Positions 1 through 5,949 of a stretch of DNA of 9,477 nt are shown piece after piece. A model generated the notes under the pieces. The model saw nothing but the letters and a program-made list of their open reading frames with translations, made no database searches and was not told the origin of the DNA. The position numbers and the translations under genes are program-made. The DNA comes from Armatimonadota bacterium. GTDB lineage: Bacteria; Armatimonadota; DTGP01; JAHWJO01. The first letter of the stretch is position 1. Each line of letters starts with the position of its first letter. The stretch covers positions 1-9,477 of the forward strand of contig JAHWJO010000142.1 in assembly GCA_019348365.1 (NCBI GenBank), given 5' to 3'.

Positions 1-332
1 TGTTCGGCCCGCACCGCGACGACGTGACCTTCCTCCTCAACGAGCGGGACGTGCGGACCTATGGCTCGCTCGGGCAGCAGCGGTCGGTGACGTTGAGCCT
101 GAAGATCGCCGAGCTGAAGCTGGTGCGGGAAGCCATCGGTGAAGAGCCGGTGGTGGTGATGGACGACATCTTCGCGGAGCTGGACCGGTTCCGGGTCGCG
201 CGACTCCTGGAGCGGGTGCTGCCGGAGCGGCAGGCGATCATCGCGACGACGGAGCCGGAGCGGCTCTCGCCGGAAGCGGTGGAGGCGGCGCAACGCTTCG
301 CCGTCCGAGCCGGAGAAACTACGAAGTTATGA
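1..332 (+). CDS. recF: RecF, C-terminal part (truncated by window edge)
   Basis: This is the C-terminal ~110 residues of RecF, the SMC/ABC-type ATPase that binds DNA at stalled or gapped replication forks and helps RecO/RecR load RecA. The reading frame is open from the first base (first full codon at 3), so the gene starts outside the window. Visible family landmarks are GPHRDD near the edge, YGSLGQQRS (the ABC signature region, with the GQQR typical of RecF), then VVVMDDIFAELD, the Walker B plus D-loop, and finally IIATTEPE, the switch region. The stop codon (330-332) lies inside the left arm of an inverted repeat, so the last residue or two may be repeat-derived. dciA follows in the same direction, matching the common dnaA-dnaN-recF-dciA neighbourhood. 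The family call is firm; completeness upstream cannot be judged. Confidence 0.95.
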   Translation, partial: FGPHRDDVTFLLNERDVRTYGSLGQQRSVTLSLKIAELKLVREAIGEEPVVVMDDIFAELDRFRVARLLERVLPERQAIIATTEPERLSPEAVEAAQRFAVRAGETTKL

Positions 333-428
333 ATGAAGAGTTATGAGTGATGAATTAAGTCCACTCAGGCCGAAGTATCACCTCCGGCATTCAGGGTTTT
401 AATTCATCACTCATAACTCTTCATTCAT
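329..428. repeat. 30-bp perfect inverted repeat, MITE/REP-like element
   Basis: Positions 329-358 and 399-428 are perfect reverse complements (30 of 30), separated by 40 bases. The arms are AT-rich and built from ATGA/TTCAT-like units, quite unlike the GC-rich genes on either side. The loop contains a small GCCG/CGGC pairing (369-372 with 385-388). The element starts one base before the recF stop codon and ends 21 bases before the dciA start. This architecture resembles short non-autonomous palindromic repeats such as MITE or REP elements. It could also fold as a long hairpin in the recF-dciA transcript. There is no T-tract, so it is not a classical terminator. Confidence 0.8.
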
Positions 429-436
429 CATTCATT

Positions 437-442
437 AAGGGG
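437..442 (+). promoter_or_regulatory. Ribosome binding site of dciA
   Basis: AAGGGG lies seven bases before the GTG at 450, in good Shine-Dalgarno position. It supports the GTG start and lies just outside the right arm of the inverted repeat. Confidence 0.65.
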
Positions 443-449
443 TGTTGGA

Positions 450-1028
450 GTGAAGGGGCTGCGCTCGATTTTAGGCGATTCGGTGAAACAGGCGGGGGGG
501 ACGCGGCGCGCCGAGGAGCAGGCCTGCATCGGCCTGTGGGCGGAGACCATGGGCGAGGGGATCGCCGAAGCGACCCGCGCGGAGAAGTTCCGCGACGGCA
601 TCCTGTTCGTCATCACCAAGTCGAGCGTCTGGACGCACGAGCTGACCTTCTACAAAGAGAACGCGATCCGGCTCCTCAACGAGCGCCTGGGCCGGGAGCT
701 GATCCGCGACATCCGGTTCCGGGTGGGGTCGCTGGAGCCGCCAAAGGTGAAGCTCGTTCGGCCCGAAACGGAACGGACGGAGCGCGTCCCCTCCCCGGAG
801 CCGATGGAGACGATGCTGACGGAGCGGGCGCGGGCGCAGGTGGAACAGGCCCTCGCCGCCATCCAGAACGAGCAGATCCGGGAGCGGACGCGCCGGGTGC
901 TGGTGCGGGAAGCGCACCGGCGGGAACAGAAGAAGCGGCAGGGCTGGCGGGAGTGCGAGCGGTGCGGCACCCTCCATCCCGAGAGCCACCGGATGTGCCC
1001 CCTGTGCCGCCTCCACATCCGCACCTGA
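450..1028 (+). CDS. dciA: DciA-like DnaB helicase loader/operator (DUF721) with C-terminal zinc-ribbon motif
   Basis: 192 residues from a GTG start backed by an AAGGGG ribosome site. DciA is the ancestral partner that loads or operates the replicative helicase DnaB in bacteria lacking DnaC/DnaI. The DUF721 core spans roughly residues 5-95, with the family pattern of an early conserved Trp (LWAETMG, W30), a strand GILFVITKSSVWTHELTF, and a helix NAIRLLNERLG. A charged, probably disordered or helical linker (about 100-165) follows. At the C-terminus are two CxxC pairs (C169/C172 and C183/C186) that look like a zinc ribbon. Many DUF721 proteins are shorter and lack such a tail. Position directly after recF fits the family. 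Downstream there is no gyrB; a convergent gene follows instead. I am confident of DUF721, while the helicase role is inferred from family knowledge. Confidence 0.85.
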   Translation: MKGLRSILGDSVKQAGGTRRAEEQACIGLWAETMGEGIAEATRAEKFRDGILFVITKSSVWTHELTFYKENAIRLLNERLGRELIRDIRFRVGSLEPPKVKLVRPETERTERVPSPEPMETMLTERARAQVEQALAAIQNEQIRERTRRVLVREAHRREQKKRQGWRECERCGTLHPESHRMCPLCRLHIRT

Positions 1029-1031
1029 CCG

Positions 1032-1048
1032 CCCGTTCAGCAAACGGG
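1032..1048. terminator. Short hairpin between convergent genes
   Basis: CCCGTT and AACGGG (1032-1037 with 1043-1048) pair across a five-base loop, in the 42-bp gap between the dciA stop and the stop of the convergent metallo-hydrolase gene. No T-run follows on either strand, so a terminator role is only suggested by position. Confidence 0.3.
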
Positions 1049-1070
1049 ACCGGGTAGAGATAAACTGGTT

Positions 1071-1916
1071 TCAGGCTTCCGGGGAGCGGTGTGGCGACTC
1101 TTCCCGCGCGATCTTCTCCACCACGTCCCGGTGGCGGCGTTCCATGTCGTAGCGGTCTTTGGGGTAGCGGCCCCGGACGAACACCTCGAAACCCGCCGCA
1201 TCGGCGAGGGAATCGGGAGAGGCCCCCTTCCGGAGCTGCTCCCGGACCCAGATCCGGATTTCGGCGAGGTAGCTGGCCTGCCACTCCAGATGGTCCTGAA
1301 TGGCGCTCCACCCGCGCAGCGCCGGGCCGTGCCCCGGCACGAGGAGGTCGATCTCCATGTCGAGCAGCCGGTGCAGCGAGTCTTCCATCTCGTGGCTGTT
1401 CCCGTCGGAGAGGGCGGGGACCGTCGCCGTCACCACGGCATCCCCCGCGAAGAGCACGGCGTCCTCCACCCCATAGATGCTGACGGAATCGACGCTGTGA
1501 CCCGGCGTGGGGATAAAGCGGAAGTTCTTATCCCCCAGATCGAGGTAGAGCTCCTGGGAGAACGTGACGGTGGGAAAGCAGACCTCGGCTTCCACCTCCC
1601 TGACATCCCCGCCCTCCCGTTCCGCCCGTGCCACGACCTGGCGGCGCATGACCTCCGGCGTGAGGGAGGAGGCAAAGATTTCCGCTCCGGAGAAAACACC
1701 GGAGCCGAAGATGTGAGCGCCGTGGCCGTGGGTGAAAGCGAGACGGCAGGGCGGCTTGCCGCGATCCAGAATGAAATCGGCCAGGGCGCCCGCTTCTTCC
1801 CGGTCGTTGCCCGAGTCTATTGCCAGCGCGCCCCGCTTGCCGATGACGATCCCGTTCTTGCCTTCCACCCCCCGCCGATCCGCCGTGTACACGCCGGGCG
1901 CGATTTCGTTGATCAT
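1071..1916 (-). CDS. Metallo-beta-lactamase-fold hydrolase with altered metal motif
   Basis: 281 residues; ATG start with an AGGA-type ribosome site about eight bases upstream. The MBL fold is clear: N-terminal strands with LAIDSGND (31-38), the metal motif THGHGAH (62-68), then TPGH (H140), FAGDAVV (D159) and VPGHGPAL (H196). These are the first-zinc ligands H63, H65 and H140, the bridging Asp D159 and H196. The canonical motif is HxHxDH, but here the Asp position is Ala67 (codon GCT, two base changes from GAC), so the second metal site should be impaired. The ~80-residue helical tail after H196 resembles glyoxalase-II-like and related hydrolases. The substrate cannot be told. It lies 83 bp downstream of the aldo/keto reductase on the same strand and may be co-transcribed, perhaps in detoxification. 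The fold is certain; the role is not. Confidence 0.85.
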   Translation of the reverse strand: MINEIAPGVYTADRRGVEGKNGIVIGKRGALAIDSGNDREEAGALADFILDRGKPPCRLAFTHGHGAHIFGSGVFSGAEIFASSLTPEVMRRQVVARAEREGGDVREVEAEVCFPTVTFSQELYLDLGDKNFRFIPTPGHSVDSVSIYGVEDAVLFAGDAVVTATVPALSDGNSHEMEDSLHRLLDMEIDLLVPGHGPALRGWSAIQDHLEWQASYLAEIRIWVREQLRKGASPDSLADAAGFEVFVRGRYPKDRYDMERRHRDVVEKIAREESPHRSPEA

Positions 1917-1999
1917 GAATTGTATCCTGTCCTGTGAATCATCTCGTTTGAAATGCTGCCGCCTCCACGATTCCGGATAACGGCCAGCCGACCGCAGCC

Positions 2000-2968
2000 T
2001 TACCAGGCGTACCCTTCCGGGGCGGGGCGGTAGCCGGGGAAGATCTCGTCCAGCCGCTTCAGGGTCTCCTCGCTCAACTCGATCTCCAGAGCGCGGAGGG
2101 AGCCGTCCAGCTGCTCTTTGGTGCGCGGGCCGATGATCGGGGCGGTGACCACTTTATTATTCAACAGCCACGCCAGGGCGACGTTCGCGGGCTCCTCCCC
2201 CAGCTCCCCGCAGAGGGCTTCCCACTTCTCCAGCTTCTCCCGGTTCTGCTCCACGTTCTTCTGCATCCCTTCGCTGCCGCGCCGCCCCACCGAGTCGGTG
2301 TTCAGGACGCCTCCCAGGAGTCCCCCGCCGAGCGGGCTCCACGGGATCAGCCCGAGGCCGTACGCCTCGCACGCGGGGATGAGGTCGAGCTCGACGGTTC
2401 GGGCGTTCAGGTTGTAGAGGCTCTGCTCGGAGACGAGGCCGAGGAAATGTCGGGCCTTCGCCGCTTCGTTCGCCTTCGCAATGTGCCACCCCGCAAAGTT
2501 GGACGAGCCGATGTAGAGCACCTTTCCCTGCTGCACCAGCAGCTCCATTGCCTGCCAGATCTCTTCCCACGGGGCTTCCCGCCAGACGTGGTGCATCTGG
2601 TACAGGTCGATGTAATCGGTCTGGAGGCGGCGGAGGCTGTCTTCACAGGCGCGGCGAATATGGAGGGCGGAGAGGCGGCTTTCATTCGGCCAGTCGCCCA
2701 TGTCGCCGTACACCTTGGTCGCCAAGACCGTCTTCTCGCGCCGGCCTCTCCCCTGCGCGATCCATGAGCCAAGGATCGATTCGGTGATGCCCTTGCCCTT
2801 CTCGCCCCCATAGACGTTCGCGGTGTCGAAGAAGTTGATGCCGTGCTCGTGGGCGCGGTCCATGATCTCGAAGCTCTCGGCGGTCCCGGTCCTCGGCCCG
2901 AAGTTCATCGTGCCCAGGCACAGCCGGCTCACCTTCAGGCCCGTCCGGCCCAAATTCGTGTACTGCAT
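2000..2968 (-). CDS. Aldo/keto reductase (NADPH-dependent oxidoreductase)
   Basis: 322 residues, usual family length. It should reduce carbonyl compounds with NADPH in the cytoplasm using a TIM barrel. The catalytic tetrad is visible: D48 and Y53 in FFDTANVYGG, K85 in VLATKVYG and H126 in LYQMHH. SSNFAGW (155-161) and IIGPRTKEQL (278-287) are the cofactor-binding signatures, and the N-terminal YTNLGRTGLKVSRLCLGTM is typical of this family. The ATG start has an AAGGAAAG ribosome site a few bases upstream. The gene reads away from the origin region and precedes the MBL-fold gene on the same strand. The true substrate is unknown; homologues act on sugars, aldehydes and ketones. No disrupted residues were seen. 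Confidence 0.93.
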   Translation of the reverse strand: MQYTNLGRTGLKVSRLCLGTMNFGPRTGTAESFEIMDRAHEHGINFFDTANVYGGEKGKGITESILGSWIAQGRGRREKTVLATKVYGDMGDWPNESRLSALHIRRACEDSLRRLQTDYIDLYQMHHVWREAPWEEIWQAMELLVQQGKVLYIGSSNFAGWHIAKANEAAKARHFLGLVSEQSLYNLNARTVELDLIPACEAYGLGLIPWSPLGGGLLGGVLNTDSVGRRGSEGMQKNVEQNREKLEKWEALCGELGEEPANVALAWLLNNKVVTAPIIGPRTKEQLDGSLRALEIELSEETLKRLDEIFPGYRPAPEGYAW

Positions 2969-3017
2969 GATCTCTTTCCTTCCGGATGGATGAGGGACTT
3001 CCTATTCATGTGCCCTC

Positions 3018-3071
3018 CCGTTATGTCTTTTTCCCGGTGAGCGGGTAAAGCAAGTGGGCGCTCCGTTATGT
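3018..3071. repeat. Direct repeat CCGTTATGT, two copies
   Basis: CCGTTATGT occurs at 3018-3026 and again at 3063-3071, each preceded by a CT-rich stretch. The copies sit 45 bp apart between the reductase start and the DnaA-box cluster. They could be binding sites for a regulator of the reductase or of the origin, or chance. Confidence 0.3.
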
Positions 3072-3119
3072 ATCGTTCGATCCGAAATGGAGGAGAACGG
3101 GCCGGGAGGGCAAGAACTC

Positions 3120-3355
3120 ACAGGGCTGTGGATAACTCTCGTGAAAACCTGTGGATAACTCCTGTGGATAACATGGATAACTTCTGGGGATAACTTCCTC
3201 CGGAGCGATTCACAGGCCGAATGGGGATAAGATGAAAAGTTATTCACAGCCCCTCTCATGGCGTGGCTCACGCTTGTCCCCGAAAGTTATCCACAGTTTC
3301 CCCGCCTCTACTATAAAAACTAAATTATATACATGAGTCCTTCAGTCTAATAACT
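3120..3355. other. oriC: Candidate chromosomal replication origin (oriC) with DnaA-box cluster
   Basis: Perfect DnaA boxes in TGTGGATAA orientation are at 3127-3135, 3150-3158 and 3163-3171. A perfect TTATCCACA in the opposite orientation is at 3287-3295. TTATTCACA at 3240-3248 fits the relaxed TTATNCACA form. One-mismatch TGGGGATAA boxes are at 3185-3193 and 3222-3230, and a two-mismatch CATGGATAA is at 3172-3180. Such density in about 170 bp, followed by an AT-rich tract, is the standard layout of a bacterial oriC. No gene occupies 2969-3405. The reductase and the rhomboid gene diverge from it, and recF-dciA lie 2 kb away. DnaA should bind here and load DnaB through DciA. I did not see dnaA itself in the window. 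Confidence 0.8.
3296..3331 (+). other. GC-rich spacer, DnaA-trio-like repeat and AT-rich unwinding element
   Basis: Right after the last perfect DnaA box comes a GC-rich spacer (3296-3307), then CTA-CTA (3308-3313), another CTA at 3320-3322 and an AT-rich run to about 3331. This order (box, GC-rich spacer, trio repeats, AT-rich DNA) matches the basal unwinding module described in Bacillus subtilis, where trios read 3'-GAT on one strand and CTA on the other. Only two or three trios are clean, so the call is tentative. It marks the likely site where strands open. Confidence 0.55.
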
Positions 3356-3405
3356 TACCCGCCGACCCCCTCCCTCGAATCTTCTCGAAACGGACCTTTT
3401 CTTCT

Positions 3406-4152
3406 ATGAACGATGGCGACTCTTCTGCTCCCCCTCAACGGGTGGAGACCCCGGTAGTGACCTATTCGCTGCTGCTGGCGAACCTCCTCATCTGGGCGGT
3501 CACTTCTTATCTGGTGGGGCGGGGCCAGTTGCTGCACACCCTTGCCGATGGGCCGGGCGTGCGGGGTCTGATCGCGGTGGGAGCGAATAATTCCGATCTG
3601 GTCTTTCAGTACGGGGAAGGGTGGCGGCTCATCAGCGCCTCGTTCCTGCACGTCGGGTTTCTCCATCTCGTGTTCAACAGCCTGGCGCTCTGGATCTACG
3701 GCCCGATCCTGGAGCGCGAGTTCGGGAAGGGGAGCTTCCTTCTTTTGTACCTGGTGAGCGGCATCGGGGGGTATCTCCTCAGCTCGCGGATGAGCCCGGA
3801 AGCCGTGAGCGCCGGCGCCAGCGCCTCCGTCTTCGGACTGATCGGCGCGCTGTGGAGCATGCTCAAGCGCCGGAACGCCCCGGACGCCGCGAAGCAGACC
3901 GTCATCTGGATCATCGGCCTCAACTTCATCTGGGGGCTCCAGCCGGGATCGAACATCGACAACTGGGCACACGGGGGTGGCCTGCTGACCGGGCTGGCGC
4001 TGGGATTCGCACTGGAGAGCCTCCCCCGGACAAAAGTCCTGCGGGTGAGCCTGAACGTCACCGCTTCCCTCGTCTCGCTTGCGCTCTTGGCGTACGGGCT
4101 CGGGAACGCGATGGCTTTCGCACGGTACGTTCTCTTCTCCCAGAACGGCTGA
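3406..4152 (+). CDS. Rhomboid-family intramembrane serine protease
   Basis: 248 residues, membrane protein. Rhomboids cleave transmembrane substrates inside the bilayer with a Ser-His dyad. The Ser is S139 in GASASVFGL (137-145) and the His is H189 in NIDNWAHGGGLLTG. HLVFNSLALW carries the conserved Asn (N91) of the oxyanion region, and WRLISASFLHVGFLH (73-87) is the usual histidine-rich segment before it. Hydrophobic spans are visible near 18-38, 78-100, 110-127, 135-152, 165-180, 190-205 and 215-240, fitting a six- or seven-helix rhomboid. No convincing ribosome site precedes the ATG, so the exact start is less sure. It reads away from the candidate origin. The stop codon lies inside an inverted repeat that precedes the next gene. 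The substrate is unknown. Confidence 0.92.
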   Translation: MNDGDSSAPPQRVETPVVTYSLLLANLLIWAVTSYLVGRGQLLHTLADGPGVRGLIAVGANNSDLVFQYGEGWRLISASFLHVGFLHLVFNSLALWIYGPILEREFGKGSFLLLYLVSGIGGYLLSSRMSPEAVSAGASASVFGLIGALWSMLKRRNAPDAAKQTVIWIIGLNFIWGLQPGSNIDNWAHGGGLLTGLALGFALESLPRTKVLRVSLNVTASLVSLALLAYGLGNAMAFARYVLFSQNG

Positions 4153-4179
4153 GTTGCTGATGAAGCTGATCCGTTCTGG
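4140..4179. repeat. 9-bp inverted repeat at the rhomboid 3' end
   Basis: CCAGAACGG (4140-4148) and CCGTTCTGG (4171-4179) are perfect reverse complements, with a 22-base loop that includes the rhomboid stop codon. No T-run follows, so it is not a typical terminator. Its right arm lies where the -35 region of the downstream promoter would be, so it might be an operator for autoregulation of the toxin-antitoxin operon. Confidence 0.45.
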
Positions 4180-4196
4180 TGGCCGGAACATATGTT

Positions 4197-4205
4197 TGAT
4201 ATAAT
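4197..4205 (+). promoter_or_regulatory. Extended -10 promoter of the DUF433/DUF5615 operon
   Basis: TGATATAAT is an extended -10 (TGN plus a perfect TATAAT). No good -35 is seen, which extended -10 promoters can tolerate. Transcription would start near 4212, giving a leader of roughly 38 bases to the ATG at 4250. A second, weaker TGCTATACT lies at 4223-4231, but its start point would fall on the ribosome site. Confidence 0.55.
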
Positions 4206-4249
4206 GGATGTAGAGTTCTGCCTGCTATACTTCAAATGAGGTGTCAAAT

Positions 4250-5545
4250 ATGTCTGTGCAGCTTTACGGAGATGATAAATCCCGGTCCTCCTTGCTAAGA
4301 AAGGACGACGGTTACATCCGACTCGGCAATATCCTTGACTTGTCCAAGTTTCATTTTCCTCGAACATTTGAGGATTTTATTCAGGTGCATGATCGCCCCC
4401 AAGGCCCGGAAAGCTGTCGCATAGTATTCGGAAAGAATATCAACCATTTCCGATTCACCGGGGATGAAATGTGGTCTGACTATTCAGATATAAAAGAAGC
4501 ATTTGATCATCATCAAATCCATTCACATAATCGACCCTACAGCTGGGATTTGATCTCTGCTCCCGTAAAGGTCGTCATTTCCTATCAAGGTCGCCCCATC
4601 AAAGCGGTGCTTACCTATGAGCGGGTCTTTCCTCAGCGTGGTATTCTCGCACTGCTTCGCCCTCACGAATCTCTTCGCAGGGCTTATGCTGCCGTTGCCG
4701 TCCTCAATTCGGCATTCGGACTCGCCGCTTACAACGAGATTTCAAAATCGGCTGATCTCTCCACGACCCATCTTGAAAATATTAAAATTGCTCATCAAGA
4801 AGCGACCGAAGAAGATATGAATCGTGTAGCCGGTCTCTCGTATCAAATCTCTATCCTCTACGAAGCCGAAAAGCGGTGTGGCCGGAGCTTCTTTGAGCAA
4901 GAGGAGTGTCTTTCAAAGAGCCTGAATATTGCCGTTTCCATCCTACTGAAAGTTGAGGAAGGGCAGCCGGAGAAGATGGTCGAAAGTGTCCGCTCTCTCA
5001 ATCCCTGGGGGATACCTAAAGGCCAGCTTAATCTGTTCGATACCTCGCAAGAGCTTCTAGCTTCTCCTGCTAAAATCAAGTTGTTATCCACATCTGAAAG
5101 GCGGCGTTTGAAAGTATTGCAGAGACGGTTGGAGAAGGATACGATTTCCCAGGAGGAGAGAATGGAATTGGCTGATCTGGGAAAGATTGCCATTTATGAA
5201 GAGCGATTGAATGCCGAACCTCCTTCAGAATTCAGGATAGGAATTAGCCCGGAATCAGATAACGGCAATAAATCTCAGAAAGAATCTAATGGAACAGAGG
5301 AGTTTTCCCACTGGACGAAACGAATCTTCTGCATTCCCGGAGTTTGTGGGGGGAAGCCTTGCATCGCGGGTACACGCATACCCGTATGGGTTCTTGAGCA
5401 CTTCAGAAGATCCGGGGCTAGTGACGCTGAAATATTGAAAGCTTACCCTTCGCTGACTGCTGGTGACCTCGTCGCGGCTTGGCAGTATGCCCATATTCAT
5501 GAGAAGGAAATCAATACTCAGATAAAGCAGAACAGGGGAGAATAA
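4250..5545 (+). CDS. Putative antitoxin: methylase target-recognition-like region fused to DUF433
   Basis: 431 residues from ATG 4250, chosen because GAGGTG at 4238-4243 is a well-placed ribosome site; a GTG at 4241 would overlap it. Residues 357-420 are a clear DUF433 domain (IPGVCGGKPCIAGTRIPVW, then SGASDAEILKAYPSLTAGDL), the antitoxin of DUF5615 toxins. DUF433 proteins are usually about 75-110 residues, so some 350 residues are extra. Residues 57-80 (RIVFGKNINHFRFTGDEMW) resemble the GKDI-type motif of type IIG/TaqI-like DNA methylase recognition regions. Residues 104-185 follow the same plan: PVKVVISY, a strand with VLTYERVF, AVAVLNSAFGLAAY like the LLALLNS helix, TTHLENIKI. A charged helical region follows (about 185-320). 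No methylase motif is present. The DUF433 call is firm; the recognition-domain likeness is from pattern memory and needs a profile search. Confidence 0.75.
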   Translation: MSVQLYGDDKSRSSLLRKDDGYIRLGNILDLSKFHFPRTFEDFIQVHDRPQGPESCRIVFGKNINHFRFTGDEMWSDYSDIKEAFDHHQIHSHNRPYSWDLISAPVKVVISYQGRPIKAVLTYERVFPQRGILALLRPHESLRRAYAAVAVLNSAFGLAAYNEISKSADLSTTHLENIKIAHQEATEEDMNRVAGLSYQISILYEAEKRCGRSFFEQEECLSKSLNIAVSILLKVEEGQPEKMVESVRSLNPWGIPKGQLNLFDTSQELLASPAKIKLLSTSERRRLKVLQRRLEKDTISQEERMELADLGKIAIYEERLNAEPPSEFRIGISPESDNGNKSQKESNGTEEFSHWTKRIFCIPGVCGGKPCIAGTRIPVWVLEHFRRSGASDAEILKAYPSLTAGDLVAAWQYAHIHEKEINTQIKQNRGE

Positions 5546-5550
5546 CTCGA

Positions 5551-5919
5551 ATGGCCCGCTTTTATGCGGATGAAAACTTTTCTTTCCTCGTCGTTGAGGA
5601 ATTACGTAAATTGGGCCATGATGTACGAACTGCTGAAGAGGCAGGAAGAGCTAATCAACAGATACCCGATGAATATGTGCTAGAAGATGCTGCCAATGAG
5701 GAAAGGATACTAATAACTTTCGATAGGGATTTTAGAAAAATGCACAGATTACAACCTCTGCATAGAGGTATTGTTCTTTGTTCTGTCGATAATGATGCAA
5801 TTGCTTTAGCACAACGAGTACATCGAAAGATAGAAGAACTTGGTGAATCTGTTGAGTGCCAGCTTCTGCCTATCCATTTACCAAATATACAGAAGAAAAA
5901 GGGAAGGGCAGGTAATTAA
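5551..5919 (+). CDS. DUF5615 (Mut7-C/PIN-like) putative toxin nuclease
   Basis: 122 residues, five bases after the DUF433 gene, with AGGGGAG (5534-5540) as ribosome site inside the end of that gene. The protein shows the DUF5615 plan: FYADENF (D7, E8, N9) at the N-terminus, VVEELRKLGHDVRTAEEAG, then ILITFDRDF (D58, D60), and GIVLCS near residue 73. The acidic residues are those expected to bind metal in PIN-like RNases, and none is missing. Family members are toxins of type II toxin-antitoxin pairs (VapC45-like), usually next to a DUF433 antitoxin, exactly as here. The codon usage is AT-richer than in secA or the rhomboid gene. The gene ends inside the terminator hairpin. Target RNA is unknown. 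Confidence 0.88.
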   Translation: MARFYADENFSFLVVEELRKLGHDVRTAEEAGRANQQIPDEYVLEDAANEERILITFDRDFRKMHRLQPLHRGIVLCSVDNDAIALAQRVHRKIEELGESVECQLLPIHLPNIQKKKGRAGN

Positions 5920-5932
5920 TCGCCTGCCCTTC
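5903..5932 (-). terminator. Intrinsic terminator of secA, shared with the toxin gene end
   Basis: GAAGGGCAGG and CCTGCCCTTC (5903-5912 with 5923-5932) form a perfect 10-bp stem with a 10-base loop. Read on the minus strand it is followed by CCTTTTTCTT, the U-rich tail expected of an intrinsic terminator for secA. Plus-strand reading lacks a T-run, but the hairpin overlaps the toxin stop codon and may slow the convergent transcript too. Confidence 0.75.
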
Positions 5933-5949
5933 ATCTATACGTGTAACAC

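Noticed and set aside
471..1043. 190-codon open frame on the - strand opposite dciA
   Set aside because: Antisense to a recognisable DUF721 protein, and rich in Leu/Pro/Arg as expected for a shadow frame.
1089..1937. Open frame of 282 codons on the + strand opposite the MBL-fold gene
   Set aside because: The minus-strand frame has all the MBL motifs; this one has none and is a codon-bias shadow.
3002..3271. 89-codon open frame on the - strand in the origin region
   Set aside because: It is a translation of the DnaA boxes themselves and matches no protein family I recognise.
3127..3295. CRISPR-like array of short repeats
   Set aside because: The repeats are only 9 bp, irregularly spaced, in both orientations and match the DnaA-box consensus.
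3355..4191. Open frame of 278 codons on the - strand opposite the rhomboid gene
   Set aside because: The rhomboid frame has the catalytic motifs and membrane helices; this one is charged low-complexity sequence.
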